From Phoronis australis (lineage: Eukaryota > Phoronida > Phoronidae), in the NCBI GenBank assembly GCA_002633005.1, contig NMRA01000081.1, positions 794,008 through 858,007 on the forward strand: DNA of 64,000 nucleotides, given 5' to 3'. The position numbers and the translations under genes are program-made. The notes under the pieces were generated by a model. That model made no database searches. It was not told the DNA's origin and saw only the letters and a list, made by a program, of their open reading frames with translations. Positions 37,001 through 49,000 of this stretch are shown one piece after another; the first letter of the stretch is position 1, and every line of letters starts with the position of its first letter.

Positions 37001-40000
37001 AATTTGTAAGCAGCGTATATTTTCACTTTGCTCTATCTACAGGACTTAGTCCATATGCAGAAGGAGGTTGAAGAGTGGGAACACAAGTTTAAAAACATGA
37101 ATGCACTGGATGGTCTGAAGGAGCAAGTGAAGGAGTTGAAAAAGAATGCTGCCTGGGCCATCGTGATGGGCAAGGAGAAGGTGAGGGGTGGATGAGGGGG
37201 TCACTGGCTGCTTGGGCCATCGTGGTGGGCAAGAAGAAGGTGAGGGGAGGGGGAGGGGTCACTGGCTGCCTGGGNGGTTATCGTGGTGGGCAAGGAGAAG
37301 TAGAGGGTGTGTGGTGTGTAAGATGACTGCTTGGTCACATGAGGCTGGGAAAGGGTTAAAGAGAAGATGGGCATTCCTGATGTTGGAGAGCAAGATAGTG
37401 GAAGTGGTGTTTGAGAAGATGGTGGGTGCCTTGTTGTATATATATGGGGTAAAAAGAATTTCAATTTCTTTGAGTACTGAAGATGCCACCAGGGAATGAC
37501 AGGAAGTCGTAATACATTTAATGTGTTTTCCTTTGGATATTGCTCTCATTCACTAGGTGACACGACCAGTACAGCAAGTTCTTGATGAGAATGGAGAAGT
37601 GACTATGACCACATTTTCCTGAGCCACTGTGCTATGTGTGTTAATCTATAATGATATCTTGGTCATTTTCAGGATAGCTGGATCTTATTGACTTGAAATT
37701 AAATACTTTTTACTGTAGTTGGTATGTCTTTAAATTCCATTCCAGGAACTAGAGTCCCACGAGAAGGGTCTTCGCAGTGAAACTGCCAAGTTACCACAGC
37801 TTGTTAGTAAAGTGGAGCGGGCAAAGGTGAGGGGACATGTTGCAGCTTGAAGAGATAAAGAATTAGGCAAAAAAACAGCAAAGTTGGTTCTGGTGTCCTC
37901 CCAGACTCATTTAGACACCTGCACTCACAGGACTAAAAACAAGTAGAAAAGCAACTGCCCGCATGAATTTCATCCAAGGTCTTGCGTTTCTTTTTTTTGA
38001 AAAACTGCACAAAGGCATGTAGACAGGGATTAGCAAGGTTTGAAATGCCACGATTTGTCAAATGGTGAGTGCAAGAGAAAACAAAATTTCACATCATTTT
38101 TGCTTGTCTCAGGTGGAGATTCTTTTTTGAATAGTTAATCTATTGTCAGCTAACTACAGTATAAATAGTTATTCTAATGTCAGCTAACTACAGTATAAAT
38201 AGTTATTCTAATGTCAGCTAACTACAGTATAAATAGTTAATCTATTGTCAGCTAACTACAGTATAAATAGTTATTCTAATGTCAGCTAACTACAGTATAA
38301 ATAGTTATTCTCCTGATATCTATATCACAATATTACTTCGAAATCGCTCAAAATTTGACAGCTTATTAACATACATTATGTGGCTGTGATTAATTATTGT
38401 TGTCTGAGTCGTTTTGCTAGTCCATTGTTTTCTCGTGCACGTCAAGACTCATTGGTCCATGGTCTGTAGATTAGAAATGGCAGCTACACATTCACATGAC
38501 GTTGAGATCTTAACGTCCACTAGAGGGTGTTTTCAAAGCATGGTACCACTTATTTTCAACACACCAGTGGCATCCATTGCAATAGAAACTATGCAATTAC
38601 TTCTGGCTATAAATGCACATCTCATGTTGTGATGTTGTCTTTGTCATTTCAGAGTGAATTGTCAGTCTTTTACTTAAATACGCCTTAGTTCTCAAAGTAT
38701 TGCCTTGTATGAGCACGCAAGATATGATGATGTTTAATTTTCTTTTCATTATAATGCATGGCCTTCCACCAGGGGGAGGAAGACAAATACACACAAGAGC
38801 ATAAAAAGATTCAGTGCCAGCTACAGGAGATAAACGAGGGTGCAAAGACTTTGCAGGTGGACTATGAGAGGACGAAGAAATTGATGAGAGACAAGAAATT
38901 GTTAGTTCGTCAAACTGAGGTGAGTGAACAATTAGTAGATTATACATGATACCATTAAGACTGGAGACAGTTTTTGCAGATTTGGCACTATATGGGCAAT
39001 ATTTTATCATCAAAGAATGTGCATCAGTGAGTTTCCTGTTGTGCATTTCTTAGGTCAAAGGTTATCGTCTTCGTCTGCCTGAGTAACATTGTGACTAGAG
39101 ATTGAAGGTCAGAATACAGTAAAAAAAGTAAACAGATTGAATAAATATTGGGAATGCTGACTTCAAATGGAGTGTTAAGGTTTGATTACTGTGGATAAGA
39201 ATGTACTTACAGGGCTTTATTGGTTCCAAAAGAGCTGTAGCAATCCCCATTGAATTTCAGAGCCAAGTGCGAAGAGCTAAAAGTGAAGTGGGCAACCACA
39301 AAAAAGATGAAGGCGACATCTTGCAGCGAATTAAAGAACTGAAGACCAGGTAAATCGGAGCTGCTCAGCTTTCCTTAAGTTGCTTGACTTCCTGGTGGAC
39401 ATGATATTTTGAGGCTTGAAACATAATGATTCAATGTCATCAAGTTTTTCAGAATCTGTTGTACCGTTACTGTCACATGTTATTGTAAGTGAAAAGGAAA
39501 TGTCATGCTGTCTAATAGCGTCAAAAAAAAAAACTGCTGCAAGCTCTGTCTTACTTTTCTCTAGACACATTTGTTTCTTATGTTTTTGCCATTTAATTGG
39601 ATAGGACATTATTGTTTGGACTGCTGAATCATTGGTGTGGTTGAAATCTGAAGTTTTTGACTTACTGTAAACGTCATATATCTCGAATCATTTTTTTTTA
39701 CCTCTCGGTGCTCATTCTTAGGATTTGAGCGTGTGAGGGGGTGAACGCATTTGTGGAAAGCAGCTACTCTCACTAAAAATGAACTGTTAATTACTGTCTT
39801 CATCCGTAGTGCTAGTCATGATTATGATGCGGAGCGTCGAGAGCGAGAAAGACAAATTGGAGAATGGGAGGAGAAGCTCAAAGCACTGAGTGCTCAGAAA
39901 GAGACAACGGCTCATCAGCAGGAGCAGTTTCATGCCAGTGAAAACAGAGCCAAAGAGGAGCTGTACACCGCAAGGTATGTGATCCATTGTCTTGGTGATT

Positions 40001-43000
40001 TTCATGAAATGACAAACATCCTGAATTATTGCAGTCATCAACTCATTCAGTTGAAGTTGGACAAAAACATCTAAACCTTGGGAGCACTAGTTGAAAATTT
40101 TGCCCTGATATTTTATCATGATTGTTGATAAGAAGAGTTTGTGCTTTTTTGATGAAAACTTTGAAGAAACTGCGCGGTATTCCTTTGTGAAAAGTTACAG
40201 AGCACATGGAAATTAGGCAAAATTCTGTTTCCTGTTATGATGGACAGTGACCCATTAGGACTCTTCATTCCAACTGCACTGATGGTGAATGGGTAGTGAC
40301 CCGGTGTGGCTTTTCATTCTAACTGCACTGGACAGTGAATGGCCTTATTACCGTGAGTTGTGGTTAGACTCTGCTAGCCCATGGTGACTATATGTCATGA
40401 CATTAGCATTTTATATATTAGATATATTGCTAATTACTCATAACATGTGACACCTTTATGAATGCATACTGGCCTGCCTTCTGATCACACATTCTATTTG
40501 TCTTCCTACCAAAGTTCCACGTCTGAATGCGGCATACGTTGAAATATGTAGAATTTGTTCAAAAACTAATGTATGTCATAAAATCTTTTCTGCCATTGGA
40601 TTAAATGCTGTAATATTGATCATCCAGATTGAGTTATCATAAAAATCTCTTCACAGAGGCAAGGCAGTGTGGCTTAGTGGTTGATCTGAAGCTTTCCTAT
40701 CTTAAGCTCAGAAGTTCAAATCCCACTAGACTTCACTACTAGACCATTGTGCAAGGTCTCCTACTCCATAATTCACTTTGCATAATTATGTTTTATCATT
40801 GGTTACAATTTAAAAACTTGTATTGCGTGCTTTTTATTAATAGTTTGTTCTGCAGATCACCACTGTTGGGCATGCACTAATAAGTTACCAATTTTTAAAT
40901 AACCTGTAGCACATTTCTCTTGGTCTTAGAATTTGAAATTATAGCATGCCGTAGATATTGAACTTATTACTCGCCTATCAGCCATTGTTGCAGAAGTTCA
41001 GTCGAACAAAGGGAGAAATACACATCATCGTTTGTTAGTCTCCACAACTCATCATGCCTTGAAACCAAGAGAATACATCAGTCCAATCCAAACATTTTCA
41101 GTAAAATTACAGGACTTCTCTGTGCACGCATTTTGACAGCATTAAGTGTGACAGCAACTATGACTGTTCTCAACATTAAAAATTTTCTTGCTTTTTCCGT
41201 AGGGGTGAGTTGAAGGAAGCACAGAAAAAGCTGCGCGATGTCGGTCAGCATTTGTCAAACCTAGAGGCGTCACGCTCAAACCGTCTTCAGAGATTTGGCA
41301 ACCATGTCCCCCTAACTATTGCAGACATAGAGGATGCCCATCGTCAAGGAAGGTTTCATAAGAAGCCCATAGGTCCCATTGGTATGTTTGCACTTATTGC
41401 TTTCCAGCTCTTCTTTTTTATGCGCCCACATATATGTGGACGCATTATACCATCATCTCCGTCTGGCGTCCGTCCAGCATCCGTCCGTCCGGGTTCGGCT
41501 GCTATATCTCCAATGCCCGTTGACGTACGTTCATGAAATATTGCACGTATGTTTCTTTCATGTCTGGGACAGCATGAGCAAACTTTCGGATTCATCCGAC
41601 TACCGATCTGCCCCCTAGTGGCAATTTTTTTTTTACGCTTACATCCATATCTTCAAAGGTCCTCTAAGTATTTTCATAAAATTTGGAGGATAGGCATCTT
41701 TTAGTGAGATGATGCTATCCTCCCGTTTTCAGATAGATTCGACGTAGTTTGCGCCCCCTAGTGGCCATTTTTTCTGTTTTCGAGTCTGTTTTTTGGCGTC
41801 CACCCCTCTATTAACCAACCTGCTCAAAGGATGATTGTGAAAATTGGCATGTATGTTCTTACTATGAAGAGGACGGCTGACGATGACTTTCCGAGGATTT
41901 TGATTACTGTGGCGCCTCCTAGTGGCAGTTTTGTTTTTTTTGCGCCCATGGCTGTATCTCTAATACTGTTGGCAGGATCTTTACTAAATTTAGCTAGTGT
42001 TTATATGATGTTGACAATGGATGACGACTTTCGGACGGCTCTGACTACCGGTGTGCCCCCTAATGGCAATTTTAGCCTTTTACGTTTACATCTGTATCTT
42101 CAAAGGTCCTTAACGTATTTTCATAAAATCTAACATATAGGTATCTATTAGTGAGATGACGCTATCCTCCCGTTTTCGGTTGGATTTGACGTAGTTTGCG
42201 CAACCTACTGGACTTTTTGCTGTTTTTTAATCTGTTCTTGGCGTCCACGCCTCCATCAACCGAAACGCTCTAAGGATGATTGTGAAAATTGGCATGTATG
42301 TTCTTGCTACGAAGCTGACCATGATTTTCCGACGACTTCGACTAATGTGGTGCCTCCTAGTGGCAGTTTTGTTTTTTTTGCGCCCATGGCTGTATCTTCT
42401 AAACCGTTTGCAGGATCTATGCTAAATTTAGCAAGTATATTAATATGATGTTGACAACGGACGACAACAACTTTTGGATGGACCTGACTACCAGTGTCTA
42501 ACCTAGTGGCAATTTTAGGTTTAACTCTGTATCTTCAAAGATCTTCAACGGGTTTTCTGAAAATTTGGAATATAGGCATCTATTGGTGAGATGACGATAT
42601 CCTCTTATTTTCGGATGGATTTGTCGAGGTATGTTGCGCCACCTATTGGCCATTTTTACTCTTTTTTAGTCTGTTTTTTTGGCGTACACCCCTCTATCAA
42701 CAAAACCGCTCTAACAGTGATTGTGAAAACTGGCATGTATGTTCTTACTATGATGAAGACAGCTGACGATGGTTTTCAGACGACTTCGACTACTGTGGCG
42801 ACTCCTAGTGGCAGTTTTGTTTTTTTGCACCATGGCTGTGTTTCCTAAACCCACTGCAGGATCTTCATTGAATTTAGTAAATGTATTTATATGAACCTAA
42901 CAACAGGTGATGACGACAACTTTCAGGCATATTCAACGAATGCTCTGCCTCCTATTGGCAATTTCATTTTTTTCCATTAAAATATTTGAAATGAACAAAA

Positions 43001-46000
43001 TACAACATAAGACATAAAAAATCCTCGTTATTAATTAACAACCAATTAACGATTTATTTAAACTTTTAAGTGCTACAAAAACTTTTCCCAGAAGATAGTA
43101 TAGTATCCTTGAACACCATATCCACATCTGAATATGCAATTTTTTCTTGGGGTTAGTAGATAAAATAGGTGTTTGTACTGCGAGGGACCCTGTTGGAGGA
43201 AGGAGCTTGTTATAGAAGAATCTGAACAGAAAGAGACTCAAACTTCACGAATCAATTTGAGAGGTAGTCGTTCAAACGAGAGCTATCCGTCTTTCTCGCC
43301 AAGGATTGGACTAGCAACTTCTACAGTCCACTTCTAGATGGAAGGGAAGTGTATTTGGGGGTGAGGGGAGAGGGCACTCGGTACTTCGTTGAAGGTGGAG
43401 AAGTATGCACAGAATCAGTTCCTGCTCTAAATTGTAATCGCACGGAAGCCGACACCAGAGTCATCCTTCATGTGATTGAGGCGGATAAGTCCACACCTGG
43501 CGACATGGTCATAAGGGGTTCTGATACCAACATTCTAGTTCTGCTCCTGTACCATGTCCACTGAGTTACATCCAATATGCGGATGGAGGTTGGGACTATA
43601 ATACAAGTCGATCTGCATTATTTGAACGTAACTAAGATTGCTACTGTGATAGGCTAAGCGATGTGTGCTGCACTCCTTGTCCTACACACGTTCAGTGGAT
43701 GTCACTATACCTGGGCATTTGTAAGGAAAAGAAAGAACAGACCACATGCAATCGTCGTAATAAGTGATAAGTTCCAGATAGCTTTTGATTCAATGAGCCG
43801 CGATGTCTTAACAGAAGGTGTAATCAAAATCTTGCAAGATGACTGGTTCTGCTGACCTTAAAATCAGCTGCTGTCTTCAAAGAAATCTTCCAGCCTCAGC
43901 TGATGTAATAGCTCTCTGGAAATTAATTTGGGTAATCAGGTACAAAGTTGTCCTTCGTAAACATGGTTCTAAACAATGAGAGTGACTGTAGCATTGTTTA
44001 AATTTACATTTTATTTTCTATGTTAAGTTAACTTAACATGATATATGTAGGTAACAGACTGCAAGACTTATATGTAGAAAGTAGTCTAACGTCAGTACTT
44101 CATTAGTTCTGCTATAATTCTACTAGACTCCCAACATAATGGTGCAATTACCAAGAAAACAGTCATTATACAATCATTAGCTGAATTTCAAAATAACCAC
44201 ACCATGTTGAAATTCACCATCCCACGAGACGACGATCACTGGTCTTTAGTAGACAGGCATTCAGCACCACCTACAGATCTCATGTAATGCAGACAGGAGC
44301 TACTTTGCTAGTGGTACAAACAACATTTAACATCTTTCCTGTTGTCATAATGCTGGCAAATTTCTACTGCTGTTTGATGAGAAGGAGCAAACCTTTTAAA
44401 ATATCAATGGATGAATTAGGACATCATTACATTTCCCATTGTGGAAAAGAATACGCGACTAAGCCATTGGCTGCGTATGATTAAGCAGATGATTTCGTTC
44501 GGTGTCAAAAAGCTAAAATAATGAAACTAATCAAACAGTGGGAAGGTCTGATGGTGGAATTTGTTACTCTGTTTTTGAATTAATGAACCATTATATAGTA
44601 ATTGAATTTCTATTCACCAAACCCGAGTCGGTATCAAGGGGAATTCACTTTCATGTTCTCATTACCCTAGAGAACGCCAGTGTGAAAAGTCGTCTATTCT
44701 GGGGATAGTTGACTCGTCGCAGCATGTAATTTCCTGCGTGGAGCACGTTCCTGGGTAATTATCTAATAACGAACTGTCAATTCTTTTCAAGACAAAATCA
44801 CTTCTCATCTAACAAGTTTAAACCAATTTTGTAACAGTGATGGTCTACATCAAAAGATTTCTTGATGGAATGTTGGCTCAGTGCCAATATATATTTTTTT
44901 TTGTAAAGATGGTTCTTCCTGTTATGGGTGAATACCTGTGAAGGACTAATTCTGCTTTTGGGTTTATCAGTACCATATTTAAACGTCAAGGGCAAAGGAA
45001 CAGATTGAACTGGACAAGAAAAAAGTTATTACCATAAAGGCCAGAGTTTATGATTCTTTGTCCTGATTTGAACATATTAATCTGGTGGGAACAAAAATTG
45101 CGCAAACTTTTGGCATGCTCAATAAACTCTCGAAATATCATTATTTATTCACACTCACAATTTATTTCTCTTTGATCCACACACACTAAACTTTTGGCAT
45201 CACAGCATGAGGATTGTTAAGCAGATTTCCATTTATTCAGAAACGAGTTTACGAATAACCACAACACTGTTCACTCATACATTTTTATATTATTAATAAA
45301 CACATTATTCCTCCATCTCTCTATCTCTCTTTCTCTCTCTGTCTCTCCTAGGCTTTGGCATCATGTACTTTAATTTCTTTGTGAATTGTTTGCTTGCTAT
45401 GTCAGTGAAACAACCCACGTGCATGTACTGGGAATGTAAAACATTTGATTTTGTAAGCAAAGCACTGTCTATGTAGTCATTTCTATAGATTTGGCTGTAC
45501 TTGACTATCACCAGGTAGCGACCTTTCCTGTTGCTGTTCTTCTCATGTGCTAGTTGAAACACGCCCATACAAGTTTTACTCTTGATAAATTGCCTTGAAA
45601 CGATCAGTATACAACGACGACTTTTCTTAATTGCTACGTTGATGTTTTCTTGAAAGGAAATCCCTAGCTCAAAATCTCTGTCGGGAATGATTAGTTTATA
45701 ATGCATTGTGCCATTCTCAAGATCTGCGCAAAGTTTCTCTCTGACAAATTTACGTTGGTCATCGATATCTGAGTGATAGAACACGAACGCGTCATAGTTT
45801 TCGTATTTATGCACTTGCTCTAGCATGTGACCAAAATGAACACCAATGTGATTATACAGCACAATTGTTATTTGTTGTCGGTATCTGCACCCGACAAACA
45901 GCAGGACGCCAACAACAGCAATAGCACACGCAGTTCCAATGAGAATTCCTTTGAAATTTATAATGCAGTCATAATCCATCAGACTTTGTAAACCAGTGAA

Positions 46001-49000
46001 GCCACAAGTAACATTAGCAAAGTATGTTTTTGAAAATTTCAGATTTTTCAACCATCTTTGAAGACTGCAATCACACTGTAGTGGATTTTCATGTATTTGG
46101 ATCGTGATCAGTGTTTTCTCCAATTTCCGTTCTTGCAAAACGTCTCGAATTTCCTTGCCAATTTCTTTTATTTTGTTGTTGTGCAGGTACAGTTCTCTCA
46201 AGTTTGTCATATCCCTGAAGACAGAATGACTCATTTGGCTGATATTGTTAAATGATACATCCAGAACAATAACTTGCTTCCAGTACTTTCTACTTTGTTT
46301 AAGTTCTTCTATCTCGTTTTTATTCAAGTATAATTTTAGATTTCCTGAAGGCATTTGATGAGGTAGATCAGTCAAGTGTTGACCAGTGCAGTTCACACTG
46401 GTGATTGATGTATTTGTATAATCTTTAATACACGAGCAGCCATCTGGACAATTTTGCCTCACGGTACATGTGGCGTAAAGTTCCGATTTATTCAGATTCA
46501 TCAAACGTTTGCCTGTAAATTGTTCGCATGCGATGGAGGTCACATAATGCACTAAACATTTTAACAAGTCGGGTCCTTTTTTTTCAGAATGTTTTTGACA
46601 TAGAACATCGCTTTGACACTTTTCACTGAATGACTGAGTTATTCGTTCATTTCCCCACTGACAAACACTCGCTTCATTTAGTATTCCGATTAGATAGTTG
46701 CACGTTGTTTCCCAAAATGAGTGGTAAAAAAGGTACACGTCGCAGTCACATTTCCATTTATGTCCTGTAAATAATGTCTGTATACTGTTTCCAAATGTTG
46801 CATCAATGTCAAAGAGGTCGATATATGTCACAGTGCGGTAAAGTGTAGTAAAAAGATCTTGGATCTTAAAGAGCAGTATTGTTTCATAGTTGATTTGACT
46901 TACGTTATTGTAAGACAAGTCGAGACATAACTTCGGTTGTTTCCCTTTGGAGCGCGCTGAATGTTTAATATCCCACTTGTAGGAATTGGAAAATGTCTTA
47001 ATATTGTTGTAGGACACATTTAAATACCTAAATGTGTTCTTGTTGAGCATTAGGTACCACGAGTCCAGCTCTGTCAATTTATTGTGTGCCAAATTGATGC
47101 TTTCCAATTTTTGTAGATTTTGCCATGGAAATGCCTCTAGCGAAATACGCTTAATCTTGTTCCAAGCTAGGTCGACAGTTTTCAGTTCCCTAAACTCTCT
47201 AAAATCGCCACTGTGTAAGCTCTCTATCTTGTTCCTGGATAAATTTATATGTTGGACTCTTACGAAGCATTTGATATCCATAATGTTGCGAAAGCTGTTG
47301 TTTGATACATCTATGATGGTGATGTTTGCCAAGCTGGTGCACAATAGCCTTGTGCTTAACCCATCAAGACCAAGACTCGTGGCCTGAAAGCATTTCACGA
47401 GAGGCCGTATACTAGTCAATCCTTTCCATTCACTCTTGTCATTGCTTCGTATAACCACACAGTTGCAGCTTACTTCTGTGATAAGACACAGTAGTATCAC
47501 AAAGATGTGCAAACACTCCATGTTGTTATCAGACTTCCAGTTGCGAGTAGCTAATGATTACACTCTGCTGGTGTCCAGTTCAGGTACTGCCTGTGCAATC
47601 AATGTTGATGTTACTTATCATGATAGTGCGATGTTTGAAAACCTAGATTAAGAATTTCAGTATTAAGTGTTTTCTGATAGCTAGTGCCCAATAGAATTCT
47701 GTCATTTTTTGCAAGATATGTCTCAAAATGGAGTAGGAGCAGCGAGCATTATGTCTGCACCTTCCTGCTACTTATAATCTCTACACCTTCCTGTTCCTTA
47801 TAACCTCTACACCTTCCTGTTCCTTATAACCTCTACACTTTCCTGTCCATTATAATCTCTACACCTTCTTGTTCATTAAAGTCTTTATAACACTTGACAG
47901 ATTTTCGTGTGGTGCTCTCAGCATGACATATTTTTTCAAAAAAGTGGCAAAAGCTTCAACAGAATTTTCCAGTTTGGTGTTTGAATTTTTAGAATCGTTT
48001 TAAATGTAATTTGTCCATTATGTCTCAGCTCGCTGATATGATGTTTTTGGTTTCTTGCTTACCTTGAGTTTCTCTAGCAATAGACAGCCTTTGTGAATTC
48101 GTTTCACTTTTCACCAAAAAAAAATTTTAGTCCTTCATTTTCAAGCAGTTATGGTCTACATTCCTGAATTTTCAACTGTAGGCTTTCAAACATCGCACAA
48201 TCACATATCATCATGTGATTGATATTTTTGTGAAAATTGCCATTTTTGTTAAACATGAATTTCTAAAAAAGGGAAAATGCGGATGTGTTCAAGTTTTCTC
48301 TGAGCATTTTTGCTGTCAATTCACAAAGTGCCTAGTCTCATCAAAGGCTCTTTTTAAAACAACTCCCTTTGTTGTCACAAAACTTTTTTGAGACATGGTT
48401 CTCTGAGGGATAAACCATAAAAAGCCAGAAGTTCAGTGTTTTCTCTTAATAGTTCGTGTACTATTAGTTCGTGCGAGGCCCTTGAAACATGACGTTTGTC
48501 TCTAATAGTTCGTACAGTAGGAGTCCGAGGGAAAAATAGGTTGTACACATATTTGGGTCAGAAAAAATAATTCATTCATGTTTTTGGATAGATGAAATGG
48601 AAATTTGTATGCTTATAAAAGAACAGGAACGTAGTGGATTGCATACAGAAACAATGTGTGGCAGATGGCATCGCTGAAAACTGAGGTACTGAAGCTGGCG
48701 TTGTGTTTGAAGTTAGCGAACATGGGAAGAAAATAAAGTGACAAAGTGTTCAAGTTTATATTATATCAGTTTGGGCGTCCGCTGTATCTCCTAAACGTTC
48801 ACAGGATTTTGATGAGGTTTGACCAATGTATTCCTATAAAGCTGACGACAGTTGACGACGAAACGACTTTCGGACATATCGGACTACCGGTGTGCCTCCT
48901 AGATTTACTGTGTCTTCAAAGGTTCTCAACGGATGTCCATAAAAATTGGCAGATAGGCATCTATTAGTGAGGTGACTCGAGCCATTTATTTCCGGATTCA

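Noticed and set aside
40655-40740. Possible tRNA gene
   Set aside because: A and B boxes are present but no 3' half or cloverleaf can be completed; a SINE fits better.
41210-42133. Several open frames in the 41-42 kb region
   Set aside because: Beyond the SMC6 exon end at 41381 they are frames through satellite monomers.
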